A stretch of DNA of 29,866 bases from CAZVCJ01 sp964625745 (GCA_964625745.1 CAZVCJ010000039.1:1-29866); one strand, 5' to 3'. Shown: positions 1-7,621, counted from the first letter of the stretch. Program-made: numbers and translations. Notes: generated from the sequence alone by a model not told the origin.

Positions 1-51
1 ATGCAAGGGGGGCGGTAGTACGTGTATCAAACCCAAGTGCAAAACGCTATA

Positions 52-118
52 ATTGGATATTGGATATTGGATAGTTAGGCCTTCCAGTCTCTAATCTCCA
101 ATCTCCAACCTCCAGAAT
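52..118. repeat. Heptanucleotide tandem array with inverted arms (array A)
   Basis: ATTGGAT is repeated three times without a break at 52-72. From 84 to 118 come five drifted heptamers of the opposite sense, such as CCAATCT and CCAACCT. The arms are roughly complementary, so the block could fold. It ends just before the atpD ribosome site (AGGGAG, 121-126). Bases 1-51 hold nothing I recognise. Confidence 0.75.
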
Positions 119-132
119 TAAGGGAGTACGTA

Positions 133-1527
133 ATGGCTAAAGGAACTATCGGCAGGATCGTGCAGGTCATGGGGCCTGTGGTGGACATAGAGTTCCCACC
201 CGGGGAGCTCCCGGAGATCTACCATGCAGTGGAGATACCCCGCAGGGAGGAGAGGAGCCTCATCGTAGAGGTTCAGCACCATACGGGCAACGATTGGGTG
301 CGCTGTGTAGCCATGGATTCCACCGATGGCCTGCGACGGGGTATGAGGGCCTTTGACACCGGCGGCCCCATCACTGTGCCTGTGGGGCCGACTACGCTGG
401 GACGCCTCTTCAATGTCATGGGCGAGCCAATTGATAACCTGGGCCCAGTGGAGACCGATGTGCGCTATCCCATCCATCGCCAGGCCCCATCCTTCGAGGA
501 TCAGGAGACCACACCGGAGTTCTTTGAGACCGGCCTCAAGGTCATTGATCTGGTCGCTCCGTTCACCAAAGGGGGCAAGACCGGGGTATTTGGCGGGGCC
601 GGTGTGGGCAAAACGGTTGTCATCTACGAGCTGATCCGCACCATGGCCATTGAGCGCGGTGGCTTCTCGGTGTTCGCTGGCGTGGGTGAGCGATCCCGCG
701 AGGGCAACGACATGTGGAACACTTCCAAGGAGGCGGGAGTCATCGGTAATACGGTGATGGTCTTCGGCCAGATGAATGAGCCACCTGGCGCCAGGCTGCG
801 GGTTGGTCTGGCAGGGGTAACCATGGCGGAGTATTTCCGCGATCAAGGTCAGGACGTGCTCCTTTTCATTGACAATATCTATCGCTTTGCTATGGCCGGC
901 ATGGAGGTCTCGGCCCTGTTGGGCCGGATGCCCAGCGCAGTGGGATACCAGCCCACCTTGAGCTCGGAGATGGGCGAGTTACAGGAGCGCATCACCTCCA
1001 CCAGACGGGGCTCTATCACATCCATGCAGGCCATCTACGTGCCGGCCGACGACTACTCCGATCCAGGCCCTGTGGCCGTGTTTGCTCACCTGGATGCCAC
1101 CATCACCCTGGAGCGTTCCATAGCCGAGATGGGCCTCTATCCCGCCGTTGACCCGCTGACCTCCACTTCCCGCATCCTTGACCCTCGCTTTGTCGGTGAG
1201 GAGCACTACGACATGACCCGCGAGGTGCAGCGCGTTCTGCAGAGATACAAGGACCTCTCGGACGTGATCGCCATTCTGGGAGTGGAGGAGCTCAGCGACG
1301 AGGACAAGTTGGTAGTACACCGAGCCCGCAGGATCCAGAGGTTCCTCTCACAGCCCATGTTCGTGGCCGAGACGTACACCGGACGGCGCGGCGCGTACGT
1401 GCCCATCAAGGAGACCGTGCGCGGCTTCCAGGAGATACTGGGTGGCCAGCACGACGACTTGCCTGAGCAAGCCTTCTACATGGTGGGGACGATTGACGAT
1501 GCTATGAGGAAGGCCGAGACGCTGTGA
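133..1527 (+). CDS. atpD: F-type ATP synthase subunit beta
   Basis: Catalytic beta subunit of the F1 sector, which makes ATP from ADP and phosphate using the rotation driven by proton or sodium flow. The 464-residue length is normal for the family. The Walker A loop GGAGVGKT is at about 154-161, the Walker B segment LLFIDN ends near D247, and the nucleotide-site run ALLGRMPSAVGYQP follows. The lever motif usually written DELSEED reads EELSDED here (about 385-391), a conservative change. The start is ATG with AGGGAG 7 bases upstream. atpC follows after a 96-bp-class repeat, so the two are probably one transcript. The gamma subunit would be expected upstream but lies outside the window. Confidence 0.98.
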   Translation: MAKGTIGRIVQVMGPVVDIEFPPGELPEIYHAVEIPRREERSLIVEVQHHTGNDWVRCVAMDSTDGLRRGMRAFDTGGPITVPVGPTTLGRLFNVMGEPIDNLGPVETDVRYPIHRQAPSFEDQETTPEFFETGLKVIDLVAPFTKGGKTGVFGGAGVGKTVVIYELIRTMAIERGGFSVFAGVGERSREGNDMWNTSKEAGVIGNTVMVFGQMNEPPGARLRVGLAGVTMAEYFRDQGQDVLLFIDNIYRFAMAGMEVSALLGRMPSAVGYQPTLSSEMGELQERITSTRRGSITSMQAIYVPADDYSDPGPVAVFAHLDATITLERSIAEMGLYPAVDPLTSTSRILDPRFVGEEHYDMTREVQRVLQRYKDLSDVIAILGVEELSDEDKLVVHRARRIQRFLSQPMFVAETYTGRRGAYVPIKETVRGFQEILGGQHDDLPEQAFYMVGTIDDAMRKAETL

Positions 1528-1537
1528 CGCCGGTTCA

Positions 1538-1634
1538 GAAACCAGGTTTTTCTGTTGGCAAGATGCCTTTTCGCGTCCCAGGAGACCACAAGCGCAGCAG
1601 TCTGTTTGCTCAGACGGGGAAAAAACCTGGTTTC
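1538..1634. repeat. 96-bp inverted-end element, copy 1
   Basis: A 97-bp element between atpD and atpC. It starts GAAACCAGGTTTTT and ends with the exact reverse complement AAAAACCTGGTTTC. Inside, CTGTTTGCTCAGAC (1602-1615) is the reverse complement, with one mismatch, of the matching segment in copy 3 at the same 19-base distance from the element end; AAGATGC (1560-1566) likewise matches copy 3 at a 22-base distance. Copies 1 and 3 are therefore homologous throughout and lie in opposite orientations. It encodes no protein, so any movement would need enzymes supplied elsewhere. Confidence 0.88.
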
Positions 1635-1653
1635 TCCAAAGGAAGGGAACACT

Positions 1654-2085
1654 ATGCCGATCAAACTAGAGATTGTTACTGCTGAACGTCTTGTCTACTC
1701 CGATGACGTAGACTTCGTGAGCGCTCCAGGGGTCATGGGCACCCTGGGTATCCTTCCTAAACATGCCTCGCTATTGACAGCTCTTGAGGCGGGGGAGTTG
1801 CGCTTCAAAAAGGGGGACGAAGAGGAGAGCTTCGCCGTCAGCGGCGGCTTCGTGGAGGTGCAGCCCGACCAGGTGATCGTCTTGGCCGACACTGCGGAAC
1901 GTGCCGAGGAGATTGACCTGGAACGGGCCGAGGCGGCGCGCCAACGGGCCGAGAAGCTCCTGAAGGAGAGACCTCCTGAAGTTGATATGACCGTCATTGA
2001 GGGATCCCTCCATCGCTCCCGGATTCGCCTGAAGGTTGGCAGGCGACGGCGAAAGAAACCGTTCCCTACAACAAGAGATGAGTAA
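1654..2085 (+). CDS. atpC: F-type ATP synthase subunit epsilon
   Basis: Central-stalk epsilon subunit, which couples and inhibits the F1 motor. The 143-residue product has the N-terminal beta sandwich (APGVMGTLGILPKHASLLTA, about 21-40; then FAVSGGFVEV) and a C-terminal helical hairpin (ERAEAARQRAEKLL). The start chosen is ATG 1654, with AGGAAGGG just upstream. The frame stays open further upstream only because the repeat there lacks stops. The C terminus ends in a basic tail (GRRRRKKP). It follows atpD, as in most bacterial atp operons. Confidence 0.95.
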   Translation: MPIKLEIVTAERLVYSDDVDFVSAPGVMGTLGILPKHASLLTALEAGELRFKKGDEEESFAVSGGFVEVQPDQVIVLADTAERAEEIDLERAEAARQRAEKLLKERPPEVDMTVIEGSLHRSRIRLKVGRRRRKKPFPTTRDE

Positions 2086-2088
2086 TGT

Positions 2089-2206
2089 GTAGCGAGTAGC
2101 GAGGGAATGGGGCAATGGAGTAATGAGGCAACAAGTTAGCGAGGGAGGAGTACTATCTGCTGCCTTATCAACTCGTTGACTCATTCCTCACTAACTCGTT
2201 ACTCTC
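2089..2206. repeat. Heptanucleotide array with inverted arms (array B)
   Basis: Starts with two perfect GTAGCGA heptamers (2089-2102), then drifted 7-base units such as GGGCAAT and GGAGTAA. From 2165 the complementary sense appears in 7-base steps (CTCGTTG, ACTCATT, CCTCACT, AACTCGT). The arms form an imperfect inverted repeat. It fills the atpC-mreB gap and ends just before the mreB ribosome site (GGGAGAG). Confidence 0.65.
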
Positions 2207-2225
2207 ATAAGGGAGAGCGCGATTA

Positions 2226-3230
2226 ATGTTTGAAAAACAAATAGGTATTGATCTGGGCACGGTTAACGTATTGGTCTACGTTAAAGGGAAGGGCATTGTC
2301 CTGAGCGAGCCTTCAATGGTCGCCATTGCGGTAGACGACAACAAGATCGTGGCTGTGGGCGAAGAGGCTCGCGCCATGATGGGGCGTACTCCTGAGAACA
2401 TTGAGGTGATGCGGCCCATGCGCGACGGCGTCATCGCCAACTACGTCGTAACTGAGGCCATGCTGCGCTATTTTATTGGCAAGGTCTGCGGGCGTTTTCG
2501 CCTCTTCCGGCCAGTGGTGATGATAACAGTGCCTGTTGGTGTTACCAGTGTAGAGAAGCGAGCCGTGCACGAGGCGGCCGTTCAGGCCGGCGGTAAGGAG
2601 GTCCATCTTATCCCTGAGCCCCTGGCGGCGGCTATCGGGGCCGGGTTGCCAATTGGTACCCCAACAGGTAACATGGTGGTCAATATCGGCGGTGGAACAG
2701 CCGAATCCGCCGTTATCTCCATGAACGGCATTGTGGTCTCCAGTTCGGTTCGCGTTGCCGGGGATGAGATGAACGAGGCCATCATGAGCTATATCAGAAA
2801 AAAGTATAACCTGGTAATAGGGGAGCCGACGTCGGAGGAGATAAAGTTCCAGATCGGCAGCGCGATGCCGCTGGAAGAGGAACTGACCATGGATGTGCAA
2901 GGAAGGGATCAGGTGGCTGGCCTGCCCAAGACCATCCAGATCAATTCAGGTGAGGTAACAGAGGCTATCGCCGAGGCTCTGACTGTCATCGTGGGGGTGG
3001 TCAGAGCCGTGCTGGAGAAGACGCCTCCTGAGTTGGCCTCGGACATCATAGACCGGGGGATGGTGCTAGTCGGTGGGGGAGCGCTTTTGCGCAACATGGA
3101 CCGGCTGCTGACCAAGGAGACTGGGGTGCCCTGTTCCGTGGCTGAGGATGCCATGGCTTGTGTTGCTAAGGGCGCTGGCAGAGCTCTGGAGAACTATCAT
3201 GTTTTGAAGAGGAGCATGCCGTCTCTTTAG
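2226..3230 (+). CDS. mreB: MreB-family actin-like rod-shape protein
   Basis: Actin-fold cytoskeletal ATPase of the MreB family (334 residues), expected to polymerise under the membrane and guide cell-wall or shape machinery. The phosphate-1 loop reads DLGTVNVLVY at about 9-18 (family usually DLGTANTLVY). The phosphate-2 loop reads NIGGGTAES at about 153-161, with Asn where the family has Asp and Ala-Glu-Ser for Thr-Glu-Val. The adenosine loop LVGGGALLRNMD is intact near the C terminus. The start is ATG with GGGAGAG upstream. No mreC, mreD, pbp2 or rodA follows, so it is a stand-alone copy here. The changed phosphate-2 loop raises the possibility of weak ATP hydrolysis. Confidence 0.92.
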   Translation: MFEKQIGIDLGTVNVLVYVKGKGIVLSEPSMVAIAVDDNKIVAVGEEARAMMGRTPENIEVMRPMRDGVIANYVVTEAMLRYFIGKVCGRFRLFRPVVMITVPVGVTSVEKRAVHEAAVQAGGKEVHLIPEPLAAAIGAGLPIGTPTGNMVVNIGGGTAESAVISMNGIVVSSSVRVAGDEMNEAIMSYIRKKYNLVIGEPTSEEIKFQIGSAMPLEEELTMDVQGRDQVAGLPKTIQINSGEVTEAIAEALTVIVGVVRAVLEKTPPELASDIIDRGMVLVGGGALLRNMDRLLTKETGVPCSVAEDAMACVAKGAGRALENYHVLKRSMPSL

Positions 3231-3237
3231 CTGTGGA

Positions 3238-3360
3238 GAAACCAGGCTTCGTCCTGAGGTTCGGCCCGAAGGGTTTTTCCTTGTCTGGACGGACACCTCA
3301 TCACCTTAAGGACTCTACGTGGTGCAAAAGAGCCAAGCCTTCAGCCAAAAACCTGGTTTC
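3238..3360. repeat. 96-bp inverted-end element, copy 2, carrying a nested 27-bp insert
   Basis: Starts GAAACCAGG and ends AAAAACCTGGTTTC, 8 bases after the mreB stop. Total 123 bp. Bases 3247-3273 look like a foreign mini-repeat; taking them out rejoins GAAACCAGG to TTTTT and leaves exactly 96 bp, the length of copies 3 and 4. The following GTCTG resembles the internal GTCTGAGC of copies 1 and 3. Confidence 0.8.
3247..3273 (+). repeat. Mini-element (CTT...CCTGAG...CGAAGGG) nested in copy 2
   Basis: 27 bases starting CTTCGTCCTGAG and ending CCCGAAGGG. The same type occurs at 9820-9840, 16972-16995, 17232-17254 and 17295-17318. No target duplication is visible at the junctions. Confidence 0.7.
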
Positions 3361-3655
3361 TGAGCTCACCTATTCCCATTCGTCAACTTACGAGCCGCTA
3401 TGGAGGCCGGAGCCTTCATAGCGGCTATTGCTAGGCGGCAGTTATCCGACGTGTTCCTCTACTAAAGTCGCTACCAAGGGGCGTCCCGCCCTATCCAGGA
3501 AGGGCAGTTTGATCGCGAAATCGGGGTGAGGCCGCCATACGCATCAAGTTAACGCAGGGAGTCATCGAAAGCGCCGGTCGAGTGGCGCCCGCAGGGAGCG
3601 TATCGAGACCAGGCGGCTCTGCAAGACCCGCTCCCTACTACTGAGGGTTTTTGCT
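3361..3655. other. Gene-free stretch with two strong hairpins upstream of obg
   Basis: No plausible gene. A perfect 10-bp stem (AGCCGCTATG with CATAGCGGCT, 3393-3426) has a loop that can itself pair AGGC with GCCT. It lacks a T tract, so it is not a clear terminator. A second 8-bp stem (AGGGAGCG 3593-3600 with CGCTCCCT 3629-3636) ends 19 bases before the obg start. I could not match the stretch to a known RNA; it could be an obg leader, an unknown RNA or a decayed repeat. Confidence 0.5.
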
Positions 3656-4957
3656 GTGTTCTTCGATGAAGCCAAGATTAACGTTAAAGCTGGCGACGGC
3701 GGGGATGGCTGTGTGAGCTTCCGCCGCGAGAAATATGTGCCCTTGGGCGGGCCCAATGGCGGGGATGGCGGCAAGGGCGGCAATGTTTACCTGGCGGCCA
3801 ACCCGCACTTGAACACCCTCATTGGCTTCAAACGCCGCGTTCACTTCAAGGCCAAGCGGGGTGGCCACGGCAAAGGCAAAGGGCAGAAGGGGCGGCAGGG
3901 CGATGACGTTCTTGTCGAAGTGCCGCCCGGCACGGTGGTCCGCGATGCCGGGACCGGGGAGTTCGTGGCCGACCTGATGGAGGAGGGGCAAAGGGCGCTG
4001 GTGGCGCAGGGAGGACAGGGCGGGCGGGGCAACGCCGCCTTTGCTACCTCCACCAATCAGGCTCCTCGCATCGCCGAGCGGGGCGCGCCCGGCCAGGAGC
4101 GCTGGCTCTACCTGGAGCTCAAGCTCATCGCCGACGTGGGCATCGTGGGTGTGCCTAACGCTGGCAAATCAACCCTGCTGTCGGCGGTCAGTGCGGCCAG
4201 GCCCAAGATCGCTGCTTATCCCTTCACCACCCTGGAGCCCAACCTGGGAGTGGTGGCCCTGGGCGACTACACCAGTTTTGTCATGGCCGACATCCCTGGC
4301 CTGATCGAGGGAGCCCACGCCGGCGCTGGCTTGGGCCACGAATTCCTGCGCCACATAGAGCGCACGCGGATGATCATCCACCTCCTGGATGGGGCTTCGG
4401 CCGATCCCCTGGGCGATTACGAGAGCATCAACGAGGAGCTGGCCCTTTTCGACTCCGAGCTGGCCCGTAAGCCCCAGTTGGTGGTGCTGAACAAGATGGA
4501 CCTGCCCCAGGCTCAGGAGCTCTGGTCCTCAGTTGGGCAGGCAATGAAGGCACAGGGACAGGGGGCCATGAGCATCTCCGCTGTCACTGGCGAGGGGATC
4601 AAGGAAATGCTGCGCACTGTAGCCGAGATGCTGGCGAGCTTGCCGCCCCCCCTTCATCCCCCCCAAAGTTGGGGGGGAAAGAGGGGGGGCGAGGAGCCCG
4701 CAACGACTGAGATCAAGGTCTTCCGTCCCGTTGAGGATGACAAGGCCCTGACCATCACCTGGGAGGACGATGCCTGGCAGGTGCGGGGCGCGGAAGTAGA
4801 GCGGATCGCAGCGATGACAAATTGGGACCTGGACGAGGCAGTGCAGCGTTTTCAGCGCATCGCAGATGCCATAGGGCTAAAGGCGGCTCTCAGAAAGGCC
4901 GGAGTGCAGACTGGCGACACAGTGCGTATCGGCGAAGCTGAACTCGAATGGCAATAG
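3656..4957 (+). CDS. obg: GTPase Obg/CgtA (ribosome assembly)
   Basis: Essential GTPase acting in large-subunit ribosome maturation and stress signalling. 433 residues: glycine-rich Obg fold at 1-158 (KAGDGGDGCVSFRREKYVP), G domain with G1 GVPNAGKST (165-173), G3 DIPGLIEGA, G4 NKMD (279-282) and G5 SAVTGEG, then a C-terminal OCT domain (KVFRPVEDD... to EWQ). The GTG start was chosen because MFFDEAKINVKAGDGG matches the family N terminus; the ribosome site is weak. The linker between the G and OCT domains (about 331-345, PPPLHPPQSWGGKRGG) is encoded by a G/C palindrome. nadD follows 38 bases later, a common pairing. Confidence 0.97.
   Translation: MFFDEAKINVKAGDGGDGCVSFRREKYVPLGGPNGGDGGKGGNVYLAANPHLNTLIGFKRRVHFKAKRGGHGKGKGQKGRQGDDVLVEVPPGTVVRDAGTGEFVADLMEEGQRALVAQGGQGGRGNAAFATSTNQAPRIAERGAPGQERWLYLELKLIADVGIVGVPNAGKSTLLSAVSAARPKIAAYPFTTLEPNLGVVALGDYTSFVMADIPGLIEGAHAGAGLGHEFLRHIERTRMIIHLLDGASADPLGDYESINEELALFDSELARKPQLVVLNKMDLPQAQELWSSVGQAMKAQGQGAMSISAVTGEGIKEMLRTVAEMLASLPPPLHPPQSWGGKRGGEEPATTEIKVFRPVEDDKALTITWEDDAWQVRGAEVERIAAMTNWDLDEAVQRFQRIADAIGLKAALRKAGVQTGDTVRIGEAELEWQ
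4645..4690. repeat. G/C palindrome inside obg
   Basis: Runs of seven C (4646-4652 and 4657-4663, approximately) mirror runs of seven G (4671-4690), with centre CAAAGTTG. It is translated in frame as a Pro/Gly-rich linker. The same palindrome, interrupted by a mini-element, lies in nnr (16954-17019). Confidence 0.85.
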
Positions 4958-4984
4958 CCAATAGCCAATCTCCAACATCCAGCG
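4950..4984. repeat. Heptanucleotide array (array C) at the obg 3' end
   Basis: Five 7-base units, e.g. GGCAATA, GCCAATA, GCCAATC. The first supplies the last codons and the TAG stop of obg. It resembles the right arm of array A. Confidence 0.65.
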
Positions 4985-4995
4985 AGGGGTCGAGT

Positions 4996-5607
4996 ATGCG
5001 GGTGGGGGTGCTGGGCGGCACTTTTGATCCGATTCACAACGGCCATCTGGTAGCGGCCGAGGAGGTCAGGGCACAGTTGAGGCTGGACCGGGTTGTCTTC
5101 GTGCCCGCTGGACTGCCGCCCCACAAGCTCACCGATGACGTCTCGTCGGTAGACCATCGGCTGGCCATGGTGAAGTTAGCCGTGGCCGGCAACCCTTACT
5201 TCACCGTTTCTCACGTGGACATTGACCGCTTTGGCCCCTGCTACACCGTTGACACCATCGAGCTTTTGCGGGACGAGTGGGGTTTTGAAGTAGAGTTGTA
5301 TTTCATCATGGGGTCGGATTCCCTGGCTGACATTCTCACCTGGCACAAGCCGGAGCGTTTGATAAGGCTGTGTCGCCTGGCAGTCATGGAGCGGCCTGGC
5401 TATCGGGTAGATATGGAAGAATTGGAGCGTTTGCTGCCCGGCATCACCTCACGGATCCATCTCATCAATTCACCTCAGTTAGACATCTCGTCCACCGACA
5501 TCCAAAGGCGAGTGCGCGAGGGCCTGCCCATCAAGTACCAGGTACCCGAAGCGGTGGAGGACTACATCTACGAGCACGAGCTTTACGACGTGAAGCGTGA
5601 AGCGTAA
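4996..5607 (+). CDS. nadD: Nicotinate-nucleotide adenylyltransferase
   Basis: Transfers AMP from ATP to nicotinate mononucleotide, giving deamido-NAD in NAD synthesis. 203 residues, normal length. N-terminal GGTFDPIHNGHL is the nucleotidylyltransferase HxGH signature. FVPAGLPPHK and the C-terminal SSTDIQRRV, with final VEDYIYEHELY, are typical of NadD. An ATG at 4948 is in frame, but the family N terminus (MRVGVLGGTFDP) fixes the start at 4996, with GAGGGG upstream. The last five codons (VKREA) and the stop lie in a heptamer array, so the natural C terminus may have been altered by it. Confidence 0.95.
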   Translation: MRVGVLGGTFDPIHNGHLVAAEEVRAQLRLDRVVFVPAGLPPHKLTDDVSSVDHRLAMVKLAVAGNPYFTVSHVDIDRFGPCYTVDTIELLRDEWGFEVELYFIMGSDSLADILTWHKPERLIRLCRLAVMERPGYRVDMEELERLLPGITSRIHLINSPQLDISSTDIQRRVREGLPIKYQVPEAVEDYIYEHELYDVKREA

Positions 5608-5617
5608 AACGTGATGC
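5590..5617. repeat. Heptanucleotide array (array D) at the nadD 3' end
   Basis: GTGAAGC twice, then GTAAAAC and GTGATGC, in perfect 7-base register. The nadD stop codon (5605-5607) is inside it. Confidence 0.7.
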
Positions 5618-5641
5618 CCATCTCTTTGATGTGATGTAAAC

Positions 5642-6472
5642 ATGGAACTAAGTCTTTCCACAGGTTGCATCTACATATATCCCCTCCGCTCCATCTTTAG
5701 CATAGCGAGGGCAGCCGGCTTCGCGGGGGTGGAGTTGGTGGTCAGCCCTGAAGTTGAGTTGAGGGGGGGCAGATACGCCCGTCGCCTGGCCGAGAGCGAT
5801 GGGCTGACCGTCTTCAGCCTCCACCCGCCCATCCTGCCTTTCCCCGGCTGGGCCGACTACCGAACTACCGTCCCCAGGCTGATTGATCTGGCGCTGGAAG
5901 CTGGCGCGAGGTACGTCGTCCTGCATCCTCCCAACACTCGTAGCCTGGCCGATGAGCGAGGTCAGCGCTACCTGGAAGCCTTGACGGACGGCCTGCGGCG
6001 CACGGAAGGCACCGACGTGCGCATCGCCATCGAGAACCGGGCCTTCTTCCGCTCCAGTGATCGGCGCTACGTTCTGAGCGACCTGCGGGAACTGCGCACC
6101 TTTGCCGACGAGCTTGACCTGTCTATGGTCCTGGACACCTCTCACGCTGCCACTTCGAGCTACAGTTTGGCCGAGGCTTACCACATCCTCGGTGATCGGT
6201 TGGTGAACGTCCACTTTAGCGACATGCGTCCTCCGCCCTGGCCTTTCCGCACTCCCTATCTGCACACCTACCTCAAGCACCATCAGATACCCGGCGACGG
6301 CCAACTGCCGCTGGCCGACCTCCTGAGTCGTCTGGCCGCCGATGGCTACTGTGGCCCCATCACCTTCGAGATCAGTCCCATTGCTTTGCGCATCTGGTGG
6401 CCGCCCAGCGTCAAAAGCCGGTTGGCTCGCTGTGTGGCCTACGTGCGTCGGGCCTTCTGTGCGCCCTCGTAG
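5642..6472 (+). CDS. Sugar phosphate isomerase/epimerase-like TIM barrel protein
   Basis: 276 residues of the AP-endonuclease-2-like/xylose-isomerase-like TIM barrel superfamily. Putative divalent-metal ligands occur in the expected order: VLHPP (His), IAIENR (Glu), VLDTSHA (Asp/His), NVHFSD (His) and TFEISP (Glu). The substrate cannot be told from the sequence; relatives act on sugars, sugar phosphates, inositols or abasic DNA. ATG start 34 bases after nadD; a clear ribosome site is lacking (GTGATGTAAAC upstream). It may be read through from obg-nadD. The C terminus is basic and aromatic (LRIWWPPSVKSR). Confidence 0.75.
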   Translation: MELSLSTGCIYIYPLRSIFSIARAAGFAGVELVVSPEVELRGGRYARRLAESDGLTVFSLHPPILPFPGWADYRTTVPRLIDLALEAGARYVVLHPPNTRSLADERGQRYLEALTDGLRRTEGTDVRIAIENRAFFRSSDRRYVLSDLRELRTFADELDLSMVLDTSHAATSSYSLAEAYHILGDRLVNVHFSDMRPPPWPFRTPYLHTYLKHHQIPGDGQLPLADLLSRLAADGYCGPITFEISPIALRIWWPPSVKSRLARCVAYVRRAFCAPS

Positions 6473-6558
6473 AAGGAACGCCCCCGGCAACTGATCCGAA
6501 CCTCACTTGCATAACCTGCTTCCACCTGACTGACAACTTGGCGTGGCCGCCAACCAAA

Positions 6559-6626
6559 ACTACATCGGATTGAGAAAAGAACGGATGTTTTGCTCCTGAT
6601 CTGCTTTATTCCGAATCCGTTGTAGT
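6559..6626. repeat. 13-bp inverted repeat at the left edge of the restriction island
   Basis: ACTACATCGGATT (6559-6571) is mirrored by AATCCGTTGTAGT (6614-6626) with one mismatch, 42 bases apart. It lies between a G+C-rich core gene and the A+T-richer restriction genes. It could be a terminator-like stem or the remnant of a small element. Confidence 0.5.
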
Positions 6627-6662
6627 GTTCTGGCAGGTCCAACAATGCCAAGCCAAGTGCTT

Positions 6663-6691
6663 TTGTGAAAATAGCTCTTGTGTGGTAAAAT
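6663..6691 (+). promoter_or_regulatory. Candidate sigma-70 promoter for the restriction-modification genes
   Basis: TTGTGA, 17-base spacer, TAAAAT, preceded by TGG (extended -10). It lies 75 bases before the methyltransferase start. Confidence 0.55.
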
Positions 6692-6765
6692 AGTTGGCAG
6701 GAGGGCCAGTTTGAACACATTGATCTGTAGCGGGCATTCGAACAGTGTAGGGATGGAGGAAGAAA

Positions 6766-7617
6766 ATGAGTTTTGTCAACAAGATTATCCAGGGTGATTG
6801 CGAGCAAGTCCTAAAAGGTTTTCCAGGCAACTCAATTGACCTGATTTTCACCTCACCGCCCTACGCAGACCAGAGGAGGACAACGTATGGCGGCGTGAGG
6901 CCTGGCGAATATGTAGATTGGTTTTTGCCAAAAGCAGCGCAATTCTTGCGAGTGCTGAAGCCTACTGGAACTTTCATTTTGAATATCAAGGAGAGAGTTG
7001 TAAATGGAGAGAGACACACTTACGTCATTGAGTTGATATTGGGAATGAGGGAGCAGGGGTGGTTGTGGACTGAGGAGTTTATATGGCACAAGAAGAATGC
7101 TTACCCTGGCAAGTGGCCTAATAGGTTCAGGGATGCCTGGGAGAGATTGCTTCAGTTTAACAAGCGACGAAAATTCAATATGTATCAAGAGGCGGCCATG
7201 GTTCCTGTAGGGGATTGGGCTCAAGACCGCTTGAGCAATCTCAGTGAGACAGATAAAATCAGAGACGAATCAAAAGTCGGAAGCGGGTTTGGCAAAAACG
7301 TCTCGAAATGGGTTGGCCGTGACAAGGTTTATCCGACCAATGTGATTCACATGGCTACAGAGTGTTCAAACAGGCGGCATAGTGCGGTTTTTCCTGTGGA
7401 TCTACCAACCTGGTTTATCAAGTTGTTCACGGATGGTAGTAGTATTGTTTTAGACCCATTCATTGGTTCGGGAACAACAGCCGTGGCAGCAAAGCAGCTC
7501 GGGCGCAAATATGTGGGCATTGATATAAATGAGGAATACTGTCAAATGGCAAGGCAAAGACTTGTGCAGATACAACCGCGACTATTGGAAGAACTTGAAA
7601 ACTACGAAGTGAGGTAA
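6766..7617 (+). CDS. Site-specific DNA methyltransferase, beta class (N4-cytosine or N6-adenine)
   Basis: Protective methyltransferase of a type II restriction-modification system (283 residues). The catalytic motif TSPPY (29-33) precedes the S-adenosylmethionine loop DPFIGSGTT (230-238), the order of beta-class amino-methyltransferases. SPPY favours N4-cytosine but does not prove it. The segment between (about 100-200) should include target recognition. ATG start with GGAGGAAG upstream. The restriction gene starts 4 bases after its stop, and the SD-like GAGG lies in the last codons of this gene, suggesting coupled translation. The base composition is more A+T-rich than obg or mutL, consistent with transfer. 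Confidence 0.92.
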   Translation: MSFVNKIIQGDCEQVLKGFPGNSIDLIFTSPPYADQRRTTYGGVRPGEYVDWFLPKAAQFLRVLKPTGTFILNIKERVVNGERHTYVIELILGMREQGWLWTEEFIWHKKNAYPGKWPNRFRDAWERLLQFNKRRKFNMYQEAAMVPVGDWAQDRLSNLSETDKIRDESKVGSGFGKNVSKWVGRDKVYPTNVIHMATECSNRRHSAVFPVDLPTWFIKLFTDGSSIVLDPFIGSGTTAVAAKQLGRKYVGIDINEEYCQMARQRLVQIQPRLLEELENYEVR

Positions 7618-7621
7618 TGCA

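Noticed and set aside
1..51. Tail of atpG
   Set aside because: A short frame ends at a TAG here but the few codons do not resemble the gamma-subunit C terminus.
2089..2206. CRISPR array
   Set aside because: The units are 7 bases, drifted and contiguous, with no spacers and no cas genes in the window.
3361..3655. Known riboswitch, RNase P RNA, tmRNA or SRP RNA
   Set aside because: None of the conserved core sequences I know for these RNAs is present.
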